A stretch of 64,000 nt of DNA from Pseudomonas sp. B21-015 (GCF_024749285.1 NZ_CP087196.1:3906001-3970000), one strand, 5' to 3'. Positions 10,007 through 19,381 are shown, counted from the stretch's first letter. Notes: generated by a model not told the origin, from the sequence alone. Translations and numbers: made by a program.

Positions 10007-11521
10007 TCAACGAGCTTTGTTCGGACGAAAGACCACCCAGCTCGCCGCCACTAGCACCCATGCCGCAATACCCCCATACAGCATGACCCAGCCAAATCCA
10101 TGGGCCAAAGCTGCGTTGGCAACATCGACCGCAATAGTAGTGTCTTGGCCAGTCTGCGCCAACACAGCGGAGTTGCCGGCTGAAATATTCTCCGCCAGCA
10201 ACCTCAACTGCACATCATCGGACGAGCCAGATAACTGGTCGCGCAGGGAAGACAGGATGCCTTCCACCAAGATGAATCCCATCAGCGCGATATTGATTGC
10301 AAGGCTGATCATACGAGCGCTGATATCGATGCCCGATGCCATGCCTGCACGCTCACTGGGCACCGATCCTGTGGTGGTATTGGTGACAGGCGTATTGGTC
10401 AACCCCAGTCCGATCCCTGCGATCAAGCAGCCAGGAAGCATCGTCAGCCAGCTGGCATGCGTGACACTGCTGCCCCATTTCATCAGCAGGAAGCCCAGAC
10501 CTATGGTGAACAAGCCTGCGGGAATCACCACGTCAGGTCGATAACGCAGCGCCAGCCGTTCGCCCAACGGAGGGATAACCAGCGTTGGCAGCGTATACGC
10601 CAGCAGTGCCAGACCGGTGCCGACACTGGCGTAGCCCAGGCTATTTTGAAAGTACAGAGGCAGGTAGATCATGAATGGCCAGAAGCTGAAGTTCATGCCT
10701 GCCGACCCTAGCAAGGCACCCGAGAAGCGGCGGATGCGAAATACCGAGAAGTCGAACATGGGATCGACATAGCGTCGCTGTGCGATGACAAAGACAACGA
10801 AGCTGACCATTGCCACAACCAGGCTGGCGATGGCCGAACCACTGGAGAAGCCCAGCCCCGCTCCCTGAGTGATGAACCAGGAAAGACCCAACACTGCCAG
10901 CGATAGCGAAATAATGCCCAGCACATCCAGCCTGCGACGCTGCGGATCGCGTGACTCATCGACACCGGCGATGACCAGCACCAGCGCGAGCACGGCAATT
11001 GGCGCATGCACCAGGAAGACCCATTCCCAGCTCGACAACGCCACGATAGCTGCGCCGATAATCGGACCGAACCCCAGACCGATGCCGAACACGATCCCCC
11101 AGGCACTGAAAGCTTTGCCGCGCGCATCTCCCGACTGGAATCGGTGAGACAGCACTGCCACCTGACAAATCAGCATGGCACCACCGGACATACCTTGCAG
11201 GAATCGGCTTGCGATCAACACACTGGTGCTTTGTGCCCATCCACAGCTCAGTGAGGTAATGCCGAAAAGTACCAGGCTAATGATGAACACTCGCTTGCGC
11301 CCATATCGATCCGCCAGTGTGCCGGTGGCCATCAGCACCGTGGTGCAGGCGATGGTGTAGGCATTCATTATCCACTGCATATCTTTGAAATCGCTACGCA
11401 GAACCGATTCAAGCGTAGGCAAGATTACCGGCACACTCGAGATTTCCAGGCCGAACATCAGCGAGGCCAAGCAAACGGCGGCTATTGTGAAAACATCCTT
11501 TTGCGAAGAAGAGAACAGCAT
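10007..11521 (-). CDS. MFS transporter, DHA2 (EmrB/QacA) type
   Basis: Multidrug-type proton antiporter of 504 residues with about 14 predicted helices. The ATG at 11521 is chosen because GGAAG precedes it and the longer frame begins with TTG. The family signatures are present: LMFGLEISSVPVILPTLE in helix 1, GTLADRYGRKRVFIISLVLFG in the loop after helix 2, and FLQGMSGGAMLICQVAVLS. The inner-membrane exporter is divergent from the LysR gene at 11713, its likely regulator. Substrate unknown. Confidence 0.85.
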   Translation of the reverse strand: MLFSSSQKDVFTIAAVCLASLMFGLEISSVPVILPTLESVLRSDFKDMQWIMNAYTIACTTVLMATGTLADRYGRKRVFIISLVLFGITSLSCGWAQSTSVLIASRFLQGMSGGAMLICQVAVLSHRFQSGDARGKAFSAWGIVFGIGLGFGPIIGAAIVALSSWEWVFLVHAPIAVLALVLVIAGVDESRDPQRRRLDVLGIISLSLAVLGLSWFITQGAGLGFSSGSAIASLVVAMVSFVVFVIAQRRYVDPMFDFSVFRIRRFSGALLGSAGMNFSFWPFMIYLPLYFQNSLGYASVGTGLALLAYTLPTLVIPPLGERLALRYRPDVVIPAGLFTIGLGFLLMKWGSSVTHASWLTMLPGCLIAGIGLGLTNTPVTNTTTGSVPSERAGMASGIDISARMISLAINIALMGFILVEGILSSLRDQLSGSSDDVQLRLLAENISAGNSAVLAQTGQDTTIAVDVANAALAHGFGWVMLYGGIAAWVLVAASWVVFRPNKAR

Positions 11522-11712
11522 CGTGATCTTCCAGATCAAGTTGATGGGCACTGGCAAGACGACCCTGCCCCCTCAGGGGAGTTGGCGCGATAGCCTCACC
11601 AGCGTCACCCGACATAACTCCAAGTGACCAGCCGCATTCTGGAAGTAATTAAAAAATGACAGAAATGATTTAATTTCGTAAGTTTTATTAATATTCATCA
11701 TGAGTTGACTAA

Positions 11713-12573
11713 ATGGACTTCGATCCAGCTCTGTTGCGTGCTTTTGTCGCGATCAAGGAAACCGGTAGTTTCACTCGTGCCGCAGAACGGCTGCACTTGA
11801 GCCAGTCAGCGATCAGTCATCAGATCCGGCGCCTGGAAGAACAGGCCGGCACCACCCTACTGGTGCGCACCACCCGACGTTTGACGCTGACAGAAGATGG
11901 CGAAGATTTTCTGCGTCATGCCGAACATGTCCTCGACGCGCAAGACGCCCTCTCACGGCGTTTCGAAACGTCATCGGTATCCGGAACCGTGCGCTTCGGT
12001 GTGCCAGAAAACTTTATCGGCGACGGCCTGCCGCCGTTATTGACTCGGTTCGCCAGACAATTTCCCGCAGTACGTCTGGATGTAACCGTTGGCACCTACC
12101 TTGATCTGCGCGCGCAGGTCGATGCCGATGGGCTCGATCTGGCCGTGGTCATGGCATTGCCGGGCGGTCAGGCCAGCGGTACCGTGCTGCGCGAAACCCG
12201 GTTTGTCTGGGCCGCGGCGCAGAGTTTCGACTTTACCGGCGACACCCCTTTACCGCTGGCGTTTGCACCAGCGCCCTGCATGCACCGGCAAGTGGCCGTA
12301 GAGGCACTGGCGAGCTCCACCGTGGATTGGCGAGTTGCCTTTACCTCTCCAAGTCAACAAGGACTGCGAGCGGCGGTATTGGCCGGACTTGCCGTCACCG
12401 CTCTACCGCTGGGAGATCTAGAGCCCGGCATGGTGGTGATTGACGGTCAACATGGCCTGCCACCGCTGGTGGATGCTAATTTCAGACTGATATGGAGTGT
12501 CACAGGAAAGACCCCTGCGGCCAATGCATTTGGGCAACTGCTGGTGGAGATGTCTGAGTCGCCAACGATTTAA
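11713..12573 (+). CDS. LysR-family regulator
   Basis: Regulator of 286 residues. The N-terminal winged helix-turn-helix is clear (LLRAFVAIKETGSFTRAAERLHLSQSAISHQIRRLEEQ), followed by the substrate-binding domain from about residue 90. It is transcribed away from the DHA2 exporter at 11521 with an AT-rich gap of about 190 bp (ATTTAATTTCGTAAGTTTTATTAATATTC region). That gap is a probable shared control region. Confidence 0.85.
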   Translation: MDFDPALLRAFVAIKETGSFTRAAERLHLSQSAISHQIRRLEEQAGTTLLVRTTRRLTLTEDGEDFLRHAEHVLDAQDALSRRFETSSVSGTVRFGVPENFIGDGLPPLLTRFARQFPAVRLDVTVGTYLDLRAQVDADGLDLAVVMALPGGQASGTVLRETRFVWAAAQSFDFTGDTPLPLAFAPAPCMHRQVAVEALASSTVDWRVAFTSPSQQGLRAAVLAGLAVTALPLGDLEPGMVVIDGQHGLPPLVDANFRLIWSVTGKTPAANAFGQLLVEMSESPTI

Positions 12574-12620
12574 ACAAGCTGACGGCTATTCGATGGTAAG
12601 TGCCCTGTTGATTGCGAATG

Positions 12621-12650
12621 GCCGCTTTGGGTTGTGGATTCAACCGGTCG
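12621..12650. repeat. Relict dispersed repeat copy
   Basis: GGGTTGTGGATTCAACCGGT is shared exactly with 22014-22033, and a variant lies at 8898-8924. It is intergenic here, between the LysR gene and a small frame. Confidence 0.5.
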
Positions 12651-12717
12651 AAATCTGACATTTTATTTCCCTCAACCTCTGCCAGACTCAGTCAAAAAAG
12701 CAGCCGAAGGAAGTGCC

Positions 12718-12864
12718 GTGAAAATGCTCATGGAGGTTGTGCTCGGCGTCATCTGCTACCGAGTCGGGTATTGGGTGCTCAAGGCAATTACGCTGGGTCG
12801 GTGCGTCAGCAGCCAAATCCCCGGTCTCCCAACTTTGATAGCTGCTGCATATTGGAAGCGCTAA
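12718..12864 (+). CDS. Small membrane protein
   Basis: A 48-residue product from GTG 12718, which has GAAGGAAG 5-6 nt upstream. Residues 4-22 are hydrophobic (LMEVVLGVICYRVGYWVL), with a second hydrophobic patch at about 37-45. No family is recognised. The start site and the membrane-like composition support it as a real gene. Confidence 0.5.
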   Translation: MKMLMEVVLGVICYRVGYWVLKAITLGRCVSSQIPGLPTLIAAAYWKR

Positions 12865-12961
12865 CATCCCGCCCTCGCATGGATGCTGTATGGCGGCGTG
12901 TAGAGCGCGCACGCTTGGAGTGTCCGTATCACCAGGCCCGCGGACACAAGGAAAAAGTACC

Positions 12962-13501
12962 ATGGCGCTAACCAGCAAGATTTCCCTCTACGACAGTCGA
13001 TGGCCCACGCTCTTCCTTAACGCCAAAGAGCAGATCGCGAAGGCGTTCGGCACTGAGCTTGTAGCCATTCATCATGTCGGAAGCACCGCCGTTCCCGAGC
13101 TCGCCGCCAAACCAGAGATCGACCTCCTGGTCGAGGTTGCGCAGCATCGAAACGAATCCCTCCGAGACACTGTCATGCGTGGGCTAGGGTATGCACGGGG
13201 AAGCGATCTGTCGGCAGGACACCATTTTTATCGTCGCGATGTTGATGGTGTGCGGACACACAAGGCCCACGTTTGTATCACCGGCCACGGTCAAATCGAA
13301 AGAATGCTCCGCTTTCGTGATTTGCTCAGGAGCAACCCTGTGCTTCGCCAGCGGTATCAAGACTTGAAGCTTGAACTGGAAGCAAACAACACCGGCGGCA
13401 TAGGTGAATACCTGGCACGGAAGGCCCCCTTTATCGACGAGATTATGGGGTCGGTCTCGACATCCGCTCGCTATAGCGTGGAGCCAAGACCAATCGGCTA
13501 G
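12962..13501 (+). CDS. GrpB-family protein (UPF0157)
   Basis: A 179-residue protein from ATG 12962 with AAGGA upstream. It has the GrpB hallmarks: IHHVGSTAVPELAAKPEIDLLVEV, a nucleotidyltransferase-like fold with a conserved acidic pair; HHFYRRDVDG; and HVCITGHGQIERMLRFRDLLR. GrpB proteins are related to nucleotidyltransferases, but their substrate is not settled. It is a single gene, convergent with the GRAM-VOC gene. Confidence 0.85.
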   Translation: MALTSKISLYDSRWPTLFLNAKEQIAKAFGTELVAIHHVGSTAVPELAAKPEIDLLVEVAQHRNESLRDTVMRGLGYARGSDLSAGHHFYRRDVDGVRTHKAHVCITGHGQIERMLRFRDLLRSNPVLRQRYQDLKLELEANNTGGIGEYLARKAPFIDEIMGSVSTSARYSVEPRPIG

Positions 13502-13529
13502 TCAGCGTGGCAATGCCGAGTGTCCTCCC

Positions 13530-14426
13530 TCATCTCTCCTCGGCAAATGCATCCTTGATAAATGCCTCCAGCTCCTTCTCTTCAAGCAGCTCAATAGAAA
13601 AATGCCCGAAGCGTTTCGGTAACCAGAGTATGCGTGTCCCACTTGGCGACTGGAGATTATCGCGAGACAGCGGCTGGCCGTTCTCATTTTCCGGCTGGAC
13701 GCCTGCGTCGATCAATTCGTCGTAGGCTGCCTCAATATCAGGTGTGGAATAACAGTGCCGGTAGATTGTGCCTTCGCCGTTGGCGTCCATCAGAGCCTTG
13801 AGATTTCCGGTAATCGGTTGCACCAGCATAATGCGCTCCGTTCCGAACTTGACGATCGCATAGCGCACATGCAAACCGTCGCGCTGCCAATCAAGTGTCT
13901 TTGAAATTTTGGCGCTAAAGACACGAGCGTAATACTTGCACGCTTCCTCGAGGTCTTTGACGAGAACATCGACGTGGCTGAACTTTAATTTCAAGGGCCC
14001 CCGGGCGGGTATCGAGGCCGCCGAGAGGGTCAACTTCTCTATCAGCGAGGCGACGTCCTTCGCACCGTAACAGCGAAATTTAACGCTGCCAGCGTCGGTA
14101 TCCAGACGGACGATCTTCGTCACAAACCCACCTTCAACGCTGACCTTTCGGATCATTGCCAATGGGAGTTCAATATCCAGGGTCCCATCCTGAACGAGGC
14201 GGTTCATGATATTGGCGTTCAGGCGAACCATGGTTTCGGTGACCACTAACTTCCCACCAACCCACAACCCTCCGTATGCGTTCTTGAAGGCCTCCAGCAC
14301 CCCGGCCAACGCGCCCACACTGCCACTCCCGGCTATGGAGAACAGATCGCCCACGTTGTCGTGATTCAACTGGGCGTCGGCCACCAGAAAATTGACCAGC
14401 TTCGACTTCAAAACTCCTTCGGCCAT
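13530..14426 (-). CDS. GRAM-like domain fused to a VOC (glyoxalase) domain
   Basis: A 298-residue protein; GGAGAT precedes the ATG at 14426. Residues about 40-130 look like a GRAM or bacterial PH-like fold (VGGKLVVTETMVRLNANIMNR, LDIELPLAMIRKVSVEGG, KFRCYGAKDVASLIEKL). Residues about 150-290 are a VOC domain (LKFSHVDVLVKDLEEACKYYARVF, YRHCYSTPDIEAAYDELIDAGV, GTRILWLPKRFGHFSIELLEE). The pairing of a lipid- or peptide-binding module with a metal-dependent vicinal-chelate fold is uncommon. The enzyme activity cannot be assigned. Confidence 0.68.
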   Translation of the reverse strand: MAEGVLKSKLVNFLVADAQLNHDNVGDLFSIAGSGSVGALAGVLEAFKNAYGGLWVGGKLVVTETMVRLNANIMNRLVQDGTLDIELPLAMIRKVSVEGGFVTKIVRLDTDAGSVKFRCYGAKDVASLIEKLTLSAASIPARGPLKLKFSHVDVLVKDLEEACKYYARVFSAKISKTLDWQRDGLHVRYAIVKFGTERIMLVQPITGNLKALMDANGEGTIYRHCYSTPDIEAAYDELIDAGVQPENENGQPLSRDNLQSPSGTRILWLPKRFGHFSIELLEEKELEAFIKDAFAEER

Positions 14427-14645
14427 CTACACATCTCCATAATTTGAGGAGGTGTAGTTAACCAGAAATAGGCTCTGTACGCCCGGCTGTGTATCACAGT
14501 GTGTCTGACCAGCCTCTTGATACATGGTTTTTCACCTGGCCTGCGATTCGACACAGGCCAGATACGTCGCCGCGTTCGAATGCAAGCAAGGTTTCAAGGG
14601 GCTCAGCCAGAACCCCTGGCCAACGGCTTGCAACGGAGACATCAC

Positions 14646-15711
14646 ATGAAGATGGCACTGCGGAACAAAACCGGCAAAACCCGCCACCGCCTGGTCGGCT
14701 CGCCGATCCTCGCGTTTACCCTGTTCAGCGTTCTCGGTGCGGCCCACACACAAACGACCGCAGCCACGCAGCCAACGGCGATCAATGCTGGCGCCACTCA
14801 TGCAACACCCTCCCCGTTCGGCCCGCTCAAGCATGTCAATGCCGGGCTGCTGAACGTGGCATACGCCGAAACGGGCCCGGCTGACGGGCCGGTGGTGATT
14901 CTTCTGCACGGCTGGCCATACGACATTCACAGCTATGACGAGGTCGCCCCCTTGCTTGCTGCAAAGGGCTATCGAGTGCTGATGCCGTATGCACGCGGCT
15001 ATGGCGATACGCATTTTCTGTCCGATAAAACCGTTCGCAATGGCCAACCGGCTGCACTGGCCAGTGACGTCATCGACTTCATGGATGCGCTGAAGATCAA
15101 ACAAGCCGTGCTCGGTGGTTATGATTGGGGCGCGCGCTCGGCCGACATCGTCTCGGCGCTATGGCCAGAACGGGTCAAGGCGCTGGTCTCGGTCAGCGGG
15201 TATCTGATCGGCAATCAGGCGGCCGGCAAGAACCCGCTACCACCCAAGGCTGAATTGCAGTGGTGGTATCAGTTTTACTTCGCCACCGATCGCGGTCGCG
15301 CCGGGTACGAGAAAAACACCCACGACTTCGCCAAGTTGATATGGCAACTGGCTTCGCCGAAATGGGCGTTCGATGACGCCACTTTCGACCGCAGCGCCAA
15401 GGCGCTGGACAACCCCGACCATGTCGACATCACCGTGTTCAACTACCGCTGGCGGCTGGGCCTGGTCCAGGGCGAGACCCGATACGATGCGCTCGAGCAG
15501 AAACTGGCCACGACGCCTTCCATCAGCGTGCCGACCATCACCCTTGAAGGCGATGCCAACGGCGCGCCGCACCCTACACCCCGAGGATTACGCCAAGCGC
15601 TTCACCGGTCAATACGAGTTCCGGCTGATCAGCGGCGGCATCGGCCACAACCTGCCGCAGGAAGATCCGCAGGCGTTCGCCAAGGCTGTGATTGACGCGG
15701 ATCACCTTTGA
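14646..15711 (+). pseudogene. Frameshifted epoxide-hydrolase-like alpha/beta hydrolase
   Basis: The frame opens at ATG 14646 (GGAGA upstream) with a signal peptide (SPILAFTLFSVLGAAHTQ). It continues through the oxyanion motif HGWPYD and the nucleophile motif GGYDWGARSA, where Asp replaces Ser as in epoxide hydrolases and haloalkane dehalogenases. Near 15579-15582 a run of four C breaks the frame. Reading three C gives GAPHPTPEDYAKRF and continues to GGIGHNLPQEDPQAF, which holds the expected catalytic His, and a stop at 15711. In the sequence as given the frame instead ends at 15695 with an unrelated tail lacking that His. Either an inactivating insertion or a sequencing error. Confidence 0.8.
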
Positions 15712-15757
15712 GGTGATCTGATGTCCGTGTACTGGCCCCGATGAACACCGTCACAAC

Positions 15758-15786
15758 AACGGCTCGTTTATTTAACGAGCCGTTTT
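15758..15786 (+). terminator. Intrinsic terminator
   Basis: AACGGCTCGTT (15758-15768) pairs perfectly with AACGAGCCGTT (15773-15783) and is followed by TTTA. It lies 47 bp after the hydrolase reading frame. Confidence 0.8.
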
Positions 15787-15871
15787 AGCCAAGGCAGGCG
15801 CAACACCGTCTAATCTGAATAGAGCACGACCACAAACACACCTCCAGCCTCTTGATGCAGGGGAACATGGG

Positions 15872-16171
15872 ATGATCGGCAAAACAGCGCGCCAATGCTC
15901 GTCATGGATCCTCCCTTCCCTGCTCGCCATTAACCTGGCGCTGACTGCAGGATGTGCGGGCAAAACTTCCACGGCCCGCTATTCGGCCTCAAGCGCCGGC
16001 TCAAGCTGCTATGCAAAAGCGCTACCCACTGCCGGCGAGGGCGGCCTGGCTTGGGGCTCCACCCTGGACATGGCTCGCCAAAAGTCCATGGATAATTGCA
16101 TACGCTATGCCGGTCAATCCGGTGGTACGCCGACTACCTGCCATGTGGTGTTGGCGGAGTGCAAAAACTGA
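15872..16171 (+). CDS. Small Cys-rich lipoprotein
   Basis: A 99-residue protein with a signal peptide ending in a lipobox (LALTAGC, about residue 28), preceded by a GGGGAA ribosome site. The C-terminal part (SMDNCIRYAGQSGGTPTTCHVVLAECKN) has the spaced-Cys pattern seen in DUF4189-like proteins. Probably anchored in the envelope; function unknown. Confidence 0.6.
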   Translation: MIGKTARQCSSWILPSLLAINLALTAGCAGKTSTARYSASSAGSSCYAKALPTAGEGGLAWGSTLDMARQKSMDNCIRYAGQSGGTPTTCHVVLAECKN

Positions 16172-16227
16172 TATCGAACGCCTGCATTCAATAACAGAAC
16201 TGAACGCTCACCCTCTGCTCAATAGCG

Positions 16228-17235
16228 TCAGGCGGCACCAGGGACATTTGTTCCCATGCCCGCCGGCAGGAACGGTCGAATTTCGTCGATTTCTGCGGTG
16301 CTAAGACGCAACTCCGAGGCTGCAATCAGTCCGTCTACTTGTGCCGGACGGCGGGCACCGACAATGGCGCCCGTCACTGCCGGTTGGCGAAGTACCCAGG
16401 CGATGGCGACCGCCGCAGCGCTCACCCCGTGCCTTTCTCCAATGCGTGCCATGACGTCAACCAATGCCAGGTTCGCACTCAAACGAGGCTCCTGGAAGTC
16501 AGCACTTCGGGCCTTGCGCCAATCGTCTTCGGGCAGCTGCGAGATGCGTTCACGCGTCATGCTGCCGGAAAGTAGCCCTGATTGAAGCGTGGAATAGGCA
16601 AGGACACCCATCCCGACCTGCTCACAGAATGGCAGAACGTCCTTCTCGATGTCCCGCATCAAGGCCGAGTACGGTGGCTGGAGCGAAACGATCTCTGTCA
16701 CCGCCTGCGCCCGCTTGAGTTGAGCGACATCGAAATTCGATACACCGATAGCGCGAATCTTTCCTTGATCGCGCGCGGCTGCCAAAGCCGAAAGCGCCAT
16801 TTCAATACCTTCACTGCTGGCATCGGCAGGAAAAGCAGGCCAGTGGATCTGATAAAGATCGATCGTCTCGACTTGAAGCCGGTGCAAGCTTGCGTCGATC
16901 TCGGCGAGCAAGGATTGAGGGGCCAGTGAGTGCGAAATCGCCTTTGTGGCCGGGTCCCAGACCAAGCTGCCTTTAGTGAACACCAAAGGACGACGTGAGG
17001 CCGGCACCCGCTGCAGCAACTGCCCCACTAATTGCTCCGCATGGCCCAAGCCATAAACTGCAGCGGTATCAATCCAGTTCACGCCGCGTTCGACGGCATA
17101 TTCAAGTGCGCCCAGGCTGTCCTTGTCATCCTGCGCTCCCCAACTGTACTCCCAGCCGGTGCCGGCGATTGCCCATGTCCCCAGGCCAATAGGCGAAATC
17201 AGAAAATCCGATGATCCAAGACGATTCTTTTGCAT
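16228..17235 (-). CDS. Aldo/keto reductase
   Basis: NADPH-dependent carbonyl reductase of 335 residues. The ATG at 17235 is chosen because GGAGAGG precedes it. The family pattern is clear: LGLGTWAIAG-like start (SPIGLGTWAIAGTGW), active-site Asp/Tyr in NWIDTAAVYGLGHAE, Lys in VFTKGSL, and His in IDLYQIHWPAF. Nucleotide-binding residues lie near the end (TGAIVGARRPAQVDGLIAAS). Substrate unknown. It is divergent from the LysR gene at 17328, the likely regulator. Confidence 0.86.
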   Translation of the reverse strand: MQKNRLGSSDFLISPIGLGTWAIAGTGWEYSWGAQDDKDSLGALEYAVERGVNWIDTAAVYGLGHAEQLVGQLLQRVPASRRPLVFTKGSLVWDPATKAISHSLAPQSLLAEIDASLHRLQVETIDLYQIHWPAFPADASSEGIEMALSALAAARDQGKIRAIGVSNFDVAQLKRAQAVTEIVSLQPPYSALMRDIEKDVLPFCEQVGMGVLAYSTLQSGLLSGSMTRERISQLPEDDWRKARSADFQEPRLSANLALVDVMARIGERHGVSAAAVAIAWVLRQPAVTGAIVGARRPAQVDGLIAASELRLSTAEIDEIRPFLPAGMGTNVPGAA

Positions 17236-17327
17236 AGCGACCTCTCCACCAATGATGGAGGAAGTATCCGGCAGAGGTCTCATGACGATAAGATAGGTTA
17301 TCGCATTTGAACTACTGAGCAACATTC

Positions 17328-18236
17328 ATGAGTTATCACCCCGATCTCTCTGAACTCGACGCCTTTGCCGCCGTCGCTCGCCATCGCAGCTTTCGCAAGG
17401 CCGCCGACGAGCGTGGCGTTTCAGCTTCCGCGTTGAGTCACGCAATGCGAGCGTTGGAAGCACGCTTGGGCATCAGACTGCTGAACCGAACCACTCGTAG
17501 CGTGACCCCGACCGAGGCTGGCCAGCAGCTATTGGCGACGCTGGTCCCAACCCTGCACCAGGTTAACGATGCATTGGCGCAATTGACCTCGATGCAGGAA
17601 GTGCCCGCTGGCAAACTTCGCCTCAACGTGGCGCGTCCGGCGGCTCGCATCGTGTTTGCAAAAGTGCTCGCGCCCTTCGTGGCCAGGTATCCACGTATTC
17701 AGTTGGACCTGATCACCGATGATGGATTGACCGATATCGTGAATGCGGGGTTTGACGCTGGAGTCCGCTTTGGTGAAAGCCTGGCCGGTGACATGATCGC
17801 AGTCCCTGTCGGCGCACCCCAGTCGTTCGTGACCGTTGCTGCGGATGCCTATCTGGCCGCAAAGGGAACCGCGCACGTCCCCCGCGACTTGCTCGACCAT
17901 GCGTGCATTGCCAGGCGTTTTCCCAGTGGCAAACTTTACGCTTGGGAGTATCAAGCCGACGGTCAACCGATACGGTTGTCCGTCACAGGCCCGCTGATTC
18001 TGGAAGACGATGCGCTGATGATCCAGGCGGCGAAAGATGGCGCCGGTATTGCCTATGTCTATGAGGAACTGGCGCGCGACGATATCCAGAATGGGCATCT
18101 CAGAGAAATACTCCAGGAGTGGAAAGCACCGCCAAGCCGATTCTTTCTTTATTACTCCAGCCGGCGCCATGTGCCACCCGCCCTCAAAGCGCTCATCGAA
18201 TTTATCAGAGCGGGCCGAGTTCGCGAGGCTGCGTAG
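17328..18236 (+). CDS. LysR-family regulator
   Basis: Regulator of 302 residues with N-terminal winged helix (LDAFAAVARHRSFRKAADERGVSASALSHAMRALEARLGIRLLNRTTRSV) and a C-terminal ligand domain (GPLILEDDALMIQAAKDGAGIAYVYE). It starts about 90 bp from the divergent aldo/keto reductase start, an arrangement that commonly marks regulator and target. Confidence 0.86.
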   Translation: MSYHPDLSELDAFAAVARHRSFRKAADERGVSASALSHAMRALEARLGIRLLNRTTRSVTPTEAGQQLLATLVPTLHQVNDALAQLTSMQEVPAGKLRLNVARPAARIVFAKVLAPFVARYPRIQLDLITDDGLTDIVNAGFDAGVRFGESLAGDMIAVPVGAPQSFVTVAADAYLAAKGTAHVPRDLLDHACIARRFPSGKLYAWEYQADGQPIRLSVTGPLILEDDALMIQAAKDGAGIAYVYEELARDDIQNGHLREILQEWKAPPSRFFLYYSSRRHVPPALKALIEFIRAGRVREAA

Positions 18237-18294
18237 CCGTCGTAAAATCAGAACCTGGAGCCCACGATCTTTTTCAACAAACGGAGTTACCTAC

Positions 18295-18615
18295 ATGGAA
18301 GTCATCAATCAGTTGCAGCCTGCAGAGTGTGCGGGCATGGAAGATATCCGACGCGAAATCGACGCCCTTGATCAGGCCGTTATCAAGCTGTTGGGCAAGC
18401 GTTTTCACTATGTGCTGGCCGCCTCGAAGTTCAAGACTTCGGTGACTTCGGTGCGCGCTCCGGAGCGTTTCAAGGCCATGCTGGCGACACGACGCGAGTG
18501 GGCCGAAGCCGAGGGCCTGAGCCCGGATGCCATCGAGAAGATGTACAGCGACTTGGTGAACCACTTCATTGCCGAAGAGATGAAACACTGGGCGACCCAT
18601 CAATCCGAAACCTGA
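18295..18615 (+). CDS. PchB-like chorismate mutase / isochorismate-pyruvate lyase
   Basis: A 106-residue all-helical AroQ-type protein from ATG 18295, with GGAG upstream. It resembles P. aeruginosa PchB throughout: MEDIRREIDALDQAVIKLLGKRFHYVLAASKFK, then VRAPERFKAMLATRREWAE and a C-terminal NHFIAEEMKHW. In PchB the matching Arg and Lys positions bind isochorismate, which is cleaved to salicylate and pyruvate. No isochorismate synthase (PchA) or siderophore gene is near, so it may act as a plain chorismate mutase or use isochorismate made elsewhere. Confidence 0.8.
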   Translation: MEVINQLQPAECAGMEDIRREIDALDQAVIKLLGKRFHYVLAASKFKTSVTSVRAPERFKAMLATRREWAEAEGLSPDAIEKMYSDLVNHFIAEEMKHWATHQSET

Positions 18616-18629
18616 CGCTAGTGTCCGGA

Positions 18630-18650
18630 CCGACTTTTTCAACAGAATCG
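18630..18650. repeat. Solo terminal repeat of the IS1182/MITE family
   Basis: Contains ACTTTTTCAACAGAATCG, the end sequence of the elements at 1784-4637 and 21107-21286. No partner end is seen within a few hundred bases. Probably a remnant left by an element. Confidence 0.6.
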
Positions 18651-18766
18651 GTCGCAAGCGGCCCTTCACTACCGGCGGCTCTCGTTCCGAAGTGCTCATC
18701 GAACCTCGTGGCATCCATTTTTCCCTCCTGCTGACTCTTTCAATCCCACCTTCAAGGACCGAACCT

Positions 18767-19381
18767 GTGATCGTATCCCCCGCCAAACTCCTCTTCCTGC
18801 CCGGAGCCTCAGGCAACACCCGGTTTTGGCATCCGGTTGCTGAGCGCCTGGCCCACCCGGCGCAGCAGGTCCATATCGGCTGGCCCGGTTTTGGAGACAC
18901 TCCGCCCTTGCCTGGCGTGACTGGCATGGATGATCTGGTGGCTCGCGTGCTGGCCGAGATCGACCGGCCCACAGCGCTGGTGGCGCAGTCCATGGGCGGC
19001 ATAGTCGCTGTGCTTGCAGCGCTTGAACGACCTGAGCTGATCACACACCTGACGCTGACCGTCACCTCTGGCGGGGTGGATATGTCTGCTCTGGACGCGC
19101 ATGACTGGCGCCCGGATTTTGCTGCCGCCAACCCGACACTGCCGAGGTGGTTTCTCGACGACCACACCGACCTCACGCTCCGGTTGGTCGAGTTGCGCAT
19201 GCCAGTCCTGCTCCTCTGGGGAGATTCTGATCCGATCAGCCCTGTTCGCGTCGGCCAGCGCCTTGCTCAACTGTTACCCCGCGCGGAACTACACGTTTTC
19301 CCGGGCGCCGATCACAGTCTGGGCTTTACTCACGCAGCCGAGGTGACGAGGTTGATCGAGAGACATCTGGCCTGCTGGTGA
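18767..19381 (+). CDS. Alpha/beta hydrolase
   Basis: A 204-residue hydrolase. The GTG at 18767 is taken as the start because AAGGA precedes it; the upstream in-frame ATG lies close to the mobile-element end and lacks a ribosome site. The triad is visible: Ser in LVAQSMGGIVA, Asp in LLWGDSDPISPV and His in FPGADHSLGF. The N-terminal strand carries LLFLPGASGNTRFWHPV. Compact, with a small or absent lid. Substrate unknown. Confidence 0.75.
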   Translation: MIVSPAKLLFLPGASGNTRFWHPVAERLAHPAQQVHIGWPGFGDTPPLPGVTGMDDLVARVLAEIDRPTALVAQSMGGIVAVLAALERPELITHLTLTVTSGGVDMSALDAHDWRPDFAAANPTLPRWFLDDHTDLTLRLVELRMPVLLLWGDSDPISPVRVGQRLAQLLPRAELHVFPGADHSLGFTHAAEVTRLIERHLACW

